Of a DNA stretch of 64,000 nucleotides, positions 51,977 through 60,318 are shown piece by piece. The position numbers and the translations under genes are program-made. This DNA comes from Salinimicrobium tongyeongense (GTDB lineage Bacteria; Bacteroidota; Bacteroidia; Flavobacteriales; Flavobacteriaceae). The notes below the pieces were generated by a model that searched no databases, was not told the DNA's origin, and saw only the letters and a list, made by a program, of their open reading frames with translations. Each line of letters starts with the position of its first letter. Position 1 is the first letter of the stretch. The stretch covers positions 2,790,001 to 2,854,000 of the forward strand of contig NZ_CP069620.1 of NCBI RefSeq assembly GCF_026109735.1. The letters are read 5' to 3'.

Positions 51977-53494
51977 TTAAAATTGAACTGTGAGATTCCT
52001 GTAGTAGGTTTTTGGTTGAAGGAGCCAAGCGAGCTGCTCTGCTCCGGATTTCACCTTCTTCGCTTTGAATTTCAGGTATTTTTTGAGGTTGTAAGCAATG
52101 GCGGCCAGATGCATACATTTATTTGCTTGCCTGATCCCAATGGTATTCACCTTCCGAAGCCCCAGGAATTCCTTTAGTGTACCAAAAACAGGTTCTACAG
52201 TGCTTTGGCGTTTGGCTTTCATATAGCGGCCGCGCCTGGTCTTTACCCGTTCAATGTTCCTATCGTATTCCTCCCGGTAGGCAGTAATGTTGATCCTTTT
52301 TTCATGGCTTTTGCCAATGCAGTCCGTTTTTATAGGACAGCCTTTACAATCGGCCCGTGTGGTAAAATAATTGTCCTTTAGATTACCATTTTCCATTTTC
52401 TGCTTCCGGAAGGTAACTTTCTTGCCCTGTGGGCACAGCCAGTAATTACCTTCTTTAATATACTCAAATCCTTCAGGCCCGCCTTTGTAGGTCCCGTGCG
52501 GCGGGATGTATGTGGTCAGTCCTTTTTTCTCAAAGTATGCGTAATTTTCCCCACTGCTGTAACCGGCATCTGCCAATACATTCTCCCAGATCAAACCTTC
52601 CCGGCGCAAGCGCCTGTTGAGTCTTGCGGCAGTATCCTGTAGGTATTTGGTGTCTTTCTTGTCTGCGTGGTATGCCCGTACATCAGTGATAACGTGTGCT
52701 TCAATATCTACCGCCAGGTTACACAGGTAGTTCAGTTTTCTGGCCTTCCCGGGTTTGACACTTATCCTGGCATCGGGATCTGTTGGGCTGTAATGGGTTT
52801 TGTTGCTGGTGTACTTGCTGCCTTTGTTTTTGGCCCCGGGGCGCATGTCCTGGTCCTCGCTCCATTTCTTGTTCCGGCTTTTGATTTCCTGAAGCTCTTT
52901 CTTACTTGCTGTGATCTTCTGCTGTTTTTCAGGGGCTTTGTTCCCTTTGGCTTTGCGATCCCTGCTGCTTTGTACACGCACCTTGGAAAGATGCTCCTCG
53001 AGGTCTTCTGCCGGGACTTTGATCTCCAGGCTGTCCATGGAAGCATTGGCTTTTACAGGAGCGGAATCAATTGCCTGGGTGTGCCCGGTTACCAATCCGA
53101 CTTCAATACACAGCTTTAAAACTTTGGTAAAAACTTCCTCAAAGATATCTTCAGGAAAAAGCTGCCGGGTACGGCTGATGGTACTGTGCCAGGGCAGTTC
53201 TTCATCCACATCATATCCCAGGAAATAGAGGATGTCCAACCGCATTGCACAATGGTTCATTACCCCACGATCCGTAGTAATGTTCTCTAAATATCCCACC
53301 AGGCAGATTTTAAAAAAGACCACCGGATCAATGCTTTTCTGTCCACTATCTCCGTAGAACTTTTGCGTAAGCGGATAAAGAAACTCCAGGTTCAGGGCTT
53401 CTTTTAAACGTCGGTAAAAATTTTCTTTTGGGATCCGGTCACTGAGACGGAAGGAAGTGAAGAGTTTTTCCTGATAATTTTTCTTGCCTTGCAT
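51977..53494 (-). CDS. IS1182 family transposase
   Basis: A 505-residue DDE transposase, intact and full length. The N-terminal domain (SGQKSIDPVVFFKICLVGYLENITTDRGVM, WHSTISRTR) is the DUF772-like DNA-binding region; the catalytic residues are Asp143 in AIDSAPVKAN, Asp in VLADAGYSSGENY and Glu in TVEPVFGTLKEFLGLRK. A Cys cluster (CPQGKK, CKGCPIKTDC) in the insertion is typical of IS1182. It is antisense to the flanking cassette genes and has no frameshift, so transposition is probably recent. G+C is closer to the host than that of its neighbours. Confidence 0.95.
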   Translation of the reverse strand: MQGKKNYQEKLFTSFRLSDRIPKENFYRRLKEALNLEFLYPLTQKFYGDSGQKSIDPVVFFKICLVGYLENITTDRGVMNHCAMRLDILYFLGYDVDEELPWHSTISRTRQLFPEDIFEEVFTKVLKLCIEVGLVTGHTQAIDSAPVKANASMDSLEIKVPAEDLEEHLSKVRVQSSRDRKAKGNKAPEKQQKITASKKELQEIKSRNKKWSEDQDMRPGAKNKGSKYTSNKTHYSPTDPDARISVKPGKARKLNYLCNLAVDIEAHVITDVRAYHADKKDTKYLQDTAARLNRRLRREGLIWENVLADAGYSSGENYAYFEKKGLTTYIPPHGTYKGGPEGFEYIKEGNYWLCPQGKKVTFRKQKMENGNLKDNYFTTRADCKGCPIKTDCIGKSHEKRINITAYREEYDRNIERVKTRRGRYMKAKRQSTVEPVFGTLKEFLGLRKVNTIGIRQANKCMHLAAIAYNLKKYLKFKAKKVKSGAEQLAWLLQPKTYYRNLTVQF

Positions 53495-53534
53495 ATCAGA
53501 AAATTAGCATTTTCTGGTATCTTGTGCAACAGGC

Positions 53535-53662
53535 ACAATGGCTAAGAAAACATAGGGCAGATAAGGCTTTCAGCAAGGTTCGTTTACCTAGCAAACTTCG
53601 GTTTCGGTGGACAGATAATCGCTCCGAAAGCCCTACGTTTCTTAGCCGAGAACATTACAGCC
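53535..53662. repeat. Long imperfect palindrome, attC-like, upstream of the HEPN gene
   Basis: Left arm from 53540 (GGCTAAGAAAACATAGGGC, then GGCTTTCAGC) and right arm 53621-53647 (GCTCCGAAAGCC, CTACGTTTCTTAGCC) pair over about 27 bases with extra bases in the left arm. A loop of about 45 bases has its own GTTT/AAAC stem. Unequal arms with extrahelical bases are typical of integron attC sites. The right edge reads GAACATTACAGCC. Confidence 0.6.
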
Positions 53663-53675
53663 AATTTTTTCCTTG

Positions 53676-54803
53676 ATGAAAAATATAGAAAAACAAGTAA
53701 ATCTAACTTTCAATAAAGCTGTATATCTTCAATTAATGGCTGCATTAGATCCAATTTCTGATTGGTCTAAAATCAAAGATATTGTTATTAGTACTCATTC
53801 ATTCTTTAAAGAATCACCAAAAGAAGAAATAACTGAAAAAATTGAAGAAATCGACAGCTATCTTTCAAAGATAGTTGAACAATTTCAATTAAGATTTCCG
53901 CCAAAAAAAAGCGTAGATGAAATTGCTGATTCTTGGAATAGTTGTTTCAAAAACGATAAAAATCCATTTCAAAATGGAGTCACATTCGGATGGTTAAATG
54001 AACTAATGAATATTGATGAGTTGAAATTGTACAAAGACGTTCCTTACCACTTCAAGATAGGATTAGTTGCTCATAAAGGATTTGGTGGTGTAGAAGAAGA
54101 TTTTCTACTAAAAGATGCTTTTCACGTTCTTATTGAAGCACATAAATATTATGATTTACTAAACACGTATGCAGAGAAAGAAAAAATAAAACAAATTGCA
54201 GCAGATAGAATCGAATTTGATAAAAATACTTATAGAAATATATCAGATATTAAATTTGAAATTTCGTCTTATGCACGACTAGGAATTATTTCATTTTATG
54301 CATTTTTAGAAGGATTTGTAAATAGTGTTGGATATAGTTATAGAAAAAATAACATAGACCGTTTGAATCCTAATGAAAAGGAGATTTTAGAAGGTTTAAA
54401 AAATGGAAGACATATTTCTCTTCGACAAAAACTTGAAAAATTCCAGAGAATAATTAGAAAAGATAAAAAAGTAATATTAATTACTACAGATAACGCACAA
54501 ACGGAATTCTTTGTTAACGAGTTTTTTAATGTATACGAAAACCTAAGAAATTCATCTGTTCACTTTTCACCTACGAAAGAACCAATTTGGATGAAACCAG
54601 ATGATTGGTTAGAAAAAATTAATGATTTTTCAAAAATAACTTTAAAAATAGCACTTCAATTTTGGAAGAGTTGCTATGAAACAGATGAAGGTCCGTATTA
54701 TTTAAATCAATTGGATTACGACGATTTTTATAAAAGATCCAAAAATAGACTTGAGAGTATTGTCGATATTAAAAATGAAATAAGAAAATTGGCTGAAACA
54801 TAA
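53676..54803 (+). CDS. HEPN-motif protein, putative RNase
   Basis: A 375-residue protein of unknown family. It is nearly all helical; the only motif I recognise is RNSSVH (Arg291-His296, an R-x4-H) inside YENLRNSSVHFSP, the catalytic signature of HEPN ribonucleases, preceded by ISFYAFLEGFVNSVGY. Codon use is very A+T-rich compared with the host, a sign of transfer. It follows an attC-like palindrome by about 14 bp and is the last gene of the island. Toxin or defence RNase is inference. The frame opens at a TTG at 53673, but ATG at 53676 is preferred. Confidence 0.6.
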   Translation: MKNIEKQVNLTFNKAVYLQLMAALDPISDWSKIKDIVISTHSFFKESPKEEITEKIEEIDSYLSKIVEQFQLRFPPKKSVDEIADSWNSCFKNDKNPFQNGVTFGWLNELMNIDELKLYKDVPYHFKIGLVAHKGFGGVEEDFLLKDAFHVLIEAHKYYDLLNTYAEKEKIKQIAADRIEFDKNTYRNISDIKFEISSYARLGIISFYAFLEGFVNSVGYSYRKNNIDRLNPNEKEILEGLKNGRHISLRQKLEKFQRIIRKDKKVILITTDNAQTEFFVNEFFNVYENLRNSSVHFSPTKEPIWMKPDDWLEKINDFSKITLKIALQFWKSCYETDEGPYYLNQLDYDDFYKRSKNRLESIVDIKNEIRKLAET

Positions 54804-54865
54804 GTTCACCGTAAATAACGGGTATTGCCGAAATAGTGTAATTTTAAACATCAGAAAATATTTAA

Positions 54866-55021
54866 ATGACCAAAACCACTTTCGATAATTTAATGATCGC
54901 CACAATTGCTTTACTTCTTGTGATTGTGAGCATTTTGGGTAGGGAAGAATACAGCCCCATAGCCCTGCTTCCTTTAGTGCTCCTGTTTTTAAGCGGGAAA
55001 GCCTACTTCAGGAAACAATAA
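54866..55021 (+). CDS. Small two-helix membrane protein
   Basis: A 51-residue ORF: MTKTTFDNLMIATIALLLVI, a short polar turn (GREEYS) and a second hydrophobic stretch PIALLPLVLLFLSG, ending KAYFRKQ. Codon use is host-like. No family recognised. It starts 62 bp after the HEPN gene and ends just before a 13-bp motif copy (55044-55056). Hydrophobic pattern and normal start support a real gene, though short. Confidence 0.5.
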   Translation: MTKTTFDNLMIATIALLLVIVSILGREEYSPIALLPLVLLFLSGKAYFRKQ

Positions 55022-55091
55022 GCTGCTGCGGTACGGGCTGCCAAAAATGGCATTTTCAGAAGGTATTTTTCAGGTATAAGTGCGGATTTTT

Positions 55092-55817
55092 CTAATCGAT
55101 TTCAAACTCCAGCCTCATGGTCACCGAGGCTGTTTTCTTCTTATCGGCGGTATTATAGGCACCGCCCCAGGTGAAGCTTTCGCCGCTGTTCTGGCCAATG
55201 ATCTGGAAAACGCCAAGATCGGCACTGCGCAGAGAGCCCAGTTCACTGCCGCTGTTTTCGGCGATCTTTTCGGCCCTTATGCGGGCATCTTCTGTGGCGG
55301 CCTGGATCATCTGGATCTTGAGGTCACTTAATTTTGTGTAGTAATATCGCGGCGGAGTGGAGTTGAACTGCACGCCTTTTTGCAAAAGTTCGGTGATCTC
55401 ACGCGACACTTTTTCAACCATAGGTACATCTGTAGATTCGATTTTTACGGTTTGCTGAAGCTGGTAACCTTTAAAGATTTCCCCCACGTAATTGCCGTTT
55501 TGGTATTGTGCTTCCCTAAGCTCGGTGGTCTGAACCGAGTTGAAAACAATATTTTTCTCGTCTATTCCTTTTGAAATAAGGTATTGCCTCACGGTTTCTT
55601 TGTCGTCGTTAAGCCTCTCGAAAGCCGCCTGCAGTTGCATGCTGGTTTGTGAAAAAGTACCTTCCCATACAATAAGGTCTGAAGTGAAATCTTCACTCCC
55701 CGATCCGGTCACTGCGATCACACCGGGAGGAGTGGCCCTTTTCAGGTAAAAATTTCCGGCAATGTAGGCAGCCAGTACTATGGCGACCGATACGAAAATG
55801 GGGGCGATGTATTTCAT
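55092..55817 (-). CDS. SIMPL-domain (DUF541) exported or membrane-anchored protein
   Basis: A 241-residue protein with one N-terminal hydrophobic segment (IAPIFVSVAIVLAAYIAGNFYL) and a SIMPL domain from about 32: GVIAVTGSGSEDFTSDLIVW, LLQKGVQFNSTPPRYYYTKLSDLK, AATEDARIRAEKIAENSG. The family forms ring-like periplasmic assemblies of unknown function. The ATG at 55817 is preferred; the frame opens 17 codons earlier. Divergent from guaA. Confidence 0.9.
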   Translation of the reverse strand: MKYIAPIFVSVAIVLAAYIAGNFYLKRATPPGVIAVTGSGSEDFTSDLIVWEGTFSQTSMQLQAAFERLNDDKETVRQYLISKGIDEKNIVFNSVQTTELREAQYQNGNYVGEIFKGYQLQQTVKIESTDVPMVEKVSREITELLQKGVQFNSTPPRYYYTKLSDLKIQMIQAATEDARIRAEKIAENSGSELGSLRSADLGVFQIIGQNSGESFTWGGAYNTADKKKTASVTMRLEFEID

Positions 55818-55904
55818 AGGGCGTTGTGTAAACGATTTTATTTTTAAAGATATAAAATAAGTCGGCACAGGGGTTAATTTTACCTCAAATTCCTATTTTT
55901 GCGC

Positions 55905-57434
55905 ATGCACAACAACGTCCTTATTTTAGATTTCGGCTCTCAATACACACAATTGATTGCCCGCCGGGTTCGAGAACTCAATATTTACTGCGAGATCCAC
56001 CCCTTCAACAAGATTCCAAATGAGCTTTCAGGTTTTAAGGCTGTAATACTTTCGGGAAGCCCTTTTTCTGTGAGAGCAGAAGATGCGCCACATCCCGATC
56101 TTTCCAGGATCAGGAAACAGCTTCCGGTCCTGGCCGTATGTTATGGTGCGCAATATCTGGCGCATTTTAACGGCGGAAAAGTGGAAGCTTCAGAAATAAG
56201 GGAATACGGCCGCGCAAATCTTTCGGTGATCAAAGATGGTGAAGCCTTGTTTGCCCATATTACTGAAAACTCACAGGTATGGATGAGCCACAGTGATACC
56301 ATTAAAGAACTGCCCCAAAATGGGGTTAGGCTGGCAAGTACGCCCGATGTGTTAAATGCTGCTTACCGCATTGATGGTGAAGAAACTTACGCCATCCAGT
56401 TCCATCCCGAAGTTTACCACTCCACAGATGGAAAGCAACTTTTGGAAAACTTTCTTGTAAATATCGCAAAAGTTGAACAGGAATGGACGCCCGAAGCTTT
56501 TGTAGACATGACGGTAGCCGACCTTAAGAAGCAAATTGGCGACGATAAAGTGGTATTGGGGCTAAGCGGAGGCGTAGATTCTACCGTTGCCGCCGTACTG
56601 CTGCATAAAGCCATTGGCAAGAACCTTTACTGCATCTTTGTAAATAACGGCCTGTTAAGAAAGAATGAATTTGAAAGTGTGCTCGACCAGTACAAGCACA
56701 TGGGGCTAAACGTAAAAGGGGTTGATGCTTCGGCACGTTTTTTGGAAGCCCTGGCAGGGATCTCAGACCCTGAAGGGAAGCGGAAGGCGATAGGAAAGAC
56801 CTTTATCGATGTTTTTGATGATGAGGCCCACCGCATAAAGGATGTAAAGTACCTGGCACAGGGCACCATTTATCCCGATGTAATTGAATCTGTTTCGGTG
56901 AACGGGCCTTCGGTGACCATAAAATCTCACCACAATGTGGGAGGCCTTCCGGCTTATATGAAACTTAAGGTGGTTGAGCCTTTGAGGATGTTGTTTAAGG
57001 ATGAGGTGAGAAGAGTGGGGGCAGAGCTGGAGATCGATAAGGAGCTGCTGGGCAGGCATCCTTTCCCGGGGCCGGGGCTTGCCATAAGGATCCTTGGAGA
57101 TATCACGCCCGAGAAAGTTCGTATTTTACAGGAAGTGGATGCCATATTTATAAACGGATTAAAAGAATGGATGCTGTATGACAAGGTTTGGCAGGCAGGT
57201 GCGATCCTTTTACCGGTGAACTCAGTAGGGGTAATGGGCGATGAAAGAACCTATGAAAAAGTGGTTGCCCTGCGTGCGGTAGAATCTACCGACGGGATGA
57301 CTGCCGACTGGGTGAATTTGCCTTATGATTTTTTACAAAAGACATCCAATACAATAATTAACAGAGTTAAGGGCGTTAATAGGGTAGTATATGACATAAG
57401 TTCCAAACCGCCTGCCACTATTGAGTGGGAATAA
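55905..57434 (+). CDS. guaA: GMP synthase, glutamine-hydrolysing
   Basis: A 509-residue enzyme making GMP from XMP. The class I glutamine amidotransferase domain (1-190) has the catalytic Cys about 77 in [11 protein letters not shown] and His/Glu in FHPEVYHS; the ATP pyrophosphatase P-loop [10 protein letters not shown] is at about 217-226; the C-terminal dimerisation domain ends with the conserved [18 protein letters not shown] -7 box (55894-55901) lies only 3 bp before the ATG, so the mRNA may be leaderless. The upstream TTG is rejected. Next gene starts 10 bp later. Confidence 0.97.
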   Translation: MHNNVLILDFGSQYTQLIARRVRELNIYCEIHPFNKIPNELSGFKAVILSGSPFSVRAEDAPHPDLSRIRKQLPVLAVCYGAQYLAHFNGGKVEASEIREYGRANLSVIKDGEALFAHITENSQVWMSHSDTIKELPQNGVRLASTPDVLNAAYRIDGEETYAIQFHPEVYHSTDGKQLLENFLVNIAKVEQEWTPEAFVDMTVADLKKQIGDDKVVLGLSGGVDSTVAAVLLHKAIGKNLYCIFVNNGLLRKNEFESVLDQYKHMGLNVKGVDASARFLEALAGISDPEGKRKAIGKTFIDVFDDEAHRIKDVKYLAQGTIYPDVIESVSVNGPSVTIKSHHNVGGLPAYMKLKVVEPLRMLFKDEVRRVGAELEIDKELLGRHPFPGPGLAIRILGDITPEKVRILQEVDAIFINGLKEWMLYDKVWQAGAILLPVNSVGVMGDERTYEKVVALRAVESTDGMTADWVNLPYDFLQKTSNTIINRVKGVNRVVYDISSKPPATIEWE

Positions 57435-57444
57435 ACAATGACCT

Positions 57445-59376
57445 ATGAAAAAAATTGCAGTTCTTTTCCTCTTTTTACAAATGTTTGCCTTGCAGGCGTT
57501 TGCACAGCAGTACAAATACCACATTGTAAAAAGAGGGGAAACTACACAGGAGATTGCCAGGCAGTACAATATTTCTGAAGAAACCCTTTTTAAATACAAT
57601 CCTGATGCCCGCCGCGGAATAGAACCGGAAGGAAAGCTGGTAGTGCCCATAAATGCTGGGGCTCAGGATAATATCCAGGCTTCAGGGCAGGAAGGTCAAA
57701 AATTCGTCATGCATCGCGTGAAGCGAAAAGAGACCCTTTTTAGCCTTTCGCAGGAATATAACGTGAGCATTGAAGATATTAAAAGGTTCAATAAGCATCT
57801 TTATTCCGAAGAACTTAGAAGAGGGGAAAAGATCAGGATTCCTGAAAGCAGCCCTGCTGCGCTAACGCAGAAGCCCGACCCTTCACCCTCTCCTTCAAAT
57901 ATTTTTGACCTAAGCGTGAAGGAACACGTGGTGCTTCCGCAGGAAACCCTTTACGGAATTTCCAGAAAATACAACATCACCATTGCCGATTTACAACGGC
58001 TTAACCCTAATATGCAGAACCTGCAGCCCGGGATGGTCATCACCGTAAGGAACGGCAATGTGGAGAAAGTGGTTGATGTGGATGGAAAACTTTTCAAATA
58101 CTACCAGGTACAGCCGCAGGAAACCATTTTTAGCCTTACCCGTCGCTTCGGAATTAGTCGCGATTCGCTGGTGTCACTGAACCCGGCATTGGCCGATGGT
58201 TTGAAATCGGGCATGGTGCTTAAGATCCCGAATATTGAGCTTACTGAAGGTGTTGGCGAGTATGAAGCTGAAGAATTCGTGAACCTGGAGCGAAAGATGA
58301 ATAACTACAGCACAAAGAACCTGGTGCTGATGTTGCCTTTCAACAAGAACAAACTTGTGGTGACCGATACTTCCGATAATTATGCCGATAGGATCAAGAA
58401 AGACCAGGTGATGCAGCTGTCGCTTGATTTCTATTCGGGTGTTTTGATGGCGGTAGATTCGGCTAAAACCATCGGGATCTCTACAGATCTCAGGGTGTTA
58501 GACACTGAACAGAATCCGGGGAAAGTGAACCTGCTGCTCAATACCGAAAACTTTAATGATGTTGATGCGGTAATTGGGCCACTTTTACAGTCTACCGTAG
58601 AGACTGCCGCAAGAGGTTTGGAACGAAGGAATATTCCCGTGGTTTCACCGCTTTCCAAAAAACAGATCACTGCGCTCGACAATTACCTGCAGGCCCGGCC
58701 TACAGATGAAATGTTGCGGGAAGCCATGATCACATTTATTTCAGATAATTCGGCAGGTAAGAACCTGGTGATCATTGCCGACGGAAGTGCGGGCGAGACC
58801 AGGAGAAGGCTTTCTGCTGCTTTCCCTTCAGCCAGGCTGGTAACTCCTTCAGAAGGTGGTTACATCAACCAGGCGCAGGTGGCGGGGGCTTTAGATAAAA
58901 CCCGCCCCAACTGGATCATCCTTGAATCTGACAAGATTGGGGTGCTGAGTAATGCCACTTCATATTTAAATTCGCTTGCCGATTCTTACAAGATCACGCT
59001 TCTGACTACAGACAGGAACAAATCTTTTGAAAGTGACAATATTTCGAACAGCCATTTAGGAAAGCTCAATTTCCATTACCCTTCTGTAGACCGTGCTTTT
59101 GATCCTGAAAAGAACCGGGATTTCATACAAAAGTACGTTGAAAAATATGGAGTAGTGCCTAATTCCGCAGCGGTAAGAGGTTTTGACGTGACCTATGATG
59201 TGCTGTTAAGGCTGGCTTCGGCCGAAAACCTTTATGAATCTGTAAAGAACGACAGCGCAACCCAGTATGTAGAGAACAAATTTAGCTACGAGCTTCGTCC
59301 CGATGGTGGCTATATCAATAACTCCGTCTATATTTTATCTTACGGAAAAGACCTTAACTTAAAAGTAGTTAGATAA
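57445..59376 (+). CDS. Exported LysM-repeat protein with periplasmic-binding-like domain
   Basis: A 643-residue protein. Signal peptide (MKKIAVLFLFLQMFALQAFA) then four LysM repeats at about 25-68, 92-140, 170-212 and 225-272 (YHIVKRGETTQEIARQYNIS; VMHRVKRKETLFSLSQEYNV; HVVLPQETLYGISRKYNIT; YYQVQPQETIFSLTRRFGIS), which bind peptidoglycan. The rest (about 295-643) resembles a type 1 periplasmic-binding fold (VLMLPFNKNKL, VDAVIGPLLQSTVETAARGL, NIPVVSPLSKK, WIILESDKIG). Likely a wall-attached sensor or scaffold. Overlaps osmC-like gene by one base. Confidence 0.9.
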   Translation: MKKIAVLFLFLQMFALQAFAQQYKYHIVKRGETTQEIARQYNISEETLFKYNPDARRGIEPEGKLVVPINAGAQDNIQASGQEGQKFVMHRVKRKETLFSLSQEYNVSIEDIKRFNKHLYSEELRRGEKIRIPESSPAALTQKPDPSPSPSNIFDLSVKEHVVLPQETLYGISRKYNITIADLQRLNPNMQNLQPGMVITVRNGNVEKVVDVDGKLFKYYQVQPQETIFSLTRRFGISRDSLVSLNPALADGLKSGMVLKIPNIELTEGVGEYEAEEFVNLERKMNNYSTKNLVLMLPFNKNKLVVTDTSDNYADRIKKDQVMQLSLDFYSGVLMAVDSAKTIGISTDLRVLDTEQNPGKVNLLLNTENFNDVDAVIGPLLQSTVETAARGLERRNIPVVSPLSKKQITALDNYLQARPTDEMLREAMITFISDNSAGKNLVIIADGSAGETRRRLSAAFPSARLVTPSEGGYINQAQVAGALDKTRPNWIILESDKIGVLSNATSYLNSLADSYKITLLTTDRNKSFESDNISNSHLGKLNFHYPSVDRAFDPEKNRDFIQKYVEKYGVVPNSAAVRGFDVTYDVLLRLASAENLYESVKNDSATQYVENKFSYELRPDGGYINNSVYILSYGKDLNLKVVR

Positions 59377-59792
59377 TGACTTCAAAAGTAACTTACCTGG
59401 GCGACCTGAGAACCCGGTGCGAACATATTCAAAGCAATAACACCTTCATTACAGATGCCCCGGTTGACAACCAGGGAAAGGGGGAGGCCTTTTCCCCAAC
59501 CGATACCGTTGCTACTGCCTTGGGGAGTTGTATGCTCACCATTGTGGGAATCAAAGCCCGGGACCTGGGGTTGAACGTGGAAGGGACCACTGCCGCGATC
59601 ACCAAAAGTATGGCTGCCGATCCCAGGCGTATTTCGGGCATAAAAGTTGCAATTTCCTTCCCGGCTTCCTATGACGAGAAAAACAGGAAGATCCTGGAGC
59701 GTGCAGCAGAGACTTGTCCGGTGCTGTACAGTCTGCATCCCGATATCGTTCTGGACATCAGTTTTCACTATGAAAAAACTATTGCTGAATAG
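59376..59792 (+). CDS. OsmC family peroxidase
   Basis: A 138-residue thiol peroxidase of the OsmC/Ohr fold. The two redox cysteines are visible: one in TALGSCMLTIVGIKARD (about 53) and one in AAETCPVLYSLHPDI (about 114). It reduces organic hydroperoxides in the cytoplasm. Its start overlaps the stop of the LysM gene (TAATG) and its 3' end overlaps the DUF922 gene by 23 bp, a tight operon. Confidence 0.92.
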   Translation: MTSKVTYLGDLRTRCEHIQSNNTFITDAPVDNQGKGEAFSPTDTVATALGSCMLTIVGIKARDLGLNVEGTTAAITKSMAADPRRISGIKVAISFPASYDEKNRKILERAAETCPVLYSLHPDIVLDISFHYEKTIAE

Positions 59793-60318
59793 CCTTTTAA
59801 TCCTGTTAGTTTCCTTCGGAATTCAGGCGCAGGAAGAAGATGCAAGAATGGGGTGGGTAGAAAATGCCCTCACCTGGGAAAATTTTCAGGCAGCGCCAGA
59901 TCCTAACAGTCCTTTTTCGGCAAATACCAGTTCGGGGATTTCTTATTCCTGGTCGCTGAAGACCTCTGTTTTAGGAAAAGAATACCATTTTGAAGTAGAG
60001 TCGTTCTTCAACCCTCACAGGTCATGGGTGAAAGGCAGTGCTTCTGCCCATCTCCTGGCGCACGAGCAGCTGCATTTTGACATCACCGAACTACACGCCC
60101 GAAAACTTCGGAAAGCCCTTACAGAATTCGATTTCAAAAAGAGCAGGGAAGTGAAACCTGCTTTACAGAAAATCTATCAAGATGTTGAAAAGCAGCGGGC
60201 GCTCATGCAGCAAAAATTTGACAGGGAGACCAGGCACAGCATGAAGAAAGAAGCCCAGCTTGAGTGGCAAAATTATGTTGCTGAAGAGTTGAAAGAACTG
60301 GAAGTATTTTCTTCTTAA
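59770..60318 (+). CDS. DUF922-like exported metalloprotease-like protein
   Basis: A 182-residue protein with a signal peptide (MKKLLLNSLLILLVSFGIQA). WENFQAAPDPNSPFSANTSSGISYSW is the DUF922 lead, and LLAHEQLHFDITELHARKL carries an HExxH zinc motif with a later Glu and His. Predicted zinc peptidase in the periplasm; activity is inferred from the motif. Start at 59770 lies inside osmC; the 3' end overlaps the convergent oxidoreductase gene by 4 bp. Confidence 0.85.
   Translation: MKKLLLNSLLILLVSFGIQAQEEDARMGWVENALTWENFQAAPDPNSPFSANTSSGISYSWSLKTSVLGKEYHFEVESFFNPHRSWVKGSASAHLLAHEQLHFDITELHARKLRKALTEFDFKKSREVKPALQKIYQDVEKQRALMQQKFDRETRHSMKKEAQLEWQNYVAEELKELEVFSS

Larger units (their letters stand above)
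51863..53541. mobile_element. IS1182-family insertion sequence with candidate ends
   Basis: A 10-bp perfect inverted repeat GTTGCACAAG (51875-51884) and CTTGTGCAAC (53521-53530) flanks the transposase, giving an element of about 1.66 kb, the usual size. The 7-bp word ACAATGG occurs just outside on each side (51863-51869, 53535-53541) and may be a target duplication. Removing 51870-53541 joins CTCCCAACAATGG to CTAAGAAAAC, which then matches the left boundary of the ATPase cassette better. Exact ends remain unproved. Confidence 0.65.

Noticed and set aside
52762-53046. ORF in another frame on the transposase strand
   Set aside because: Overlaps the intact transposase and has no family features.
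56301-56330. CCCCAAAATGGGG dyad in guaA
   Set aside because: Lies in conserved coding sequence and does not match the AAAATGNCATTTT motif; likely chance.
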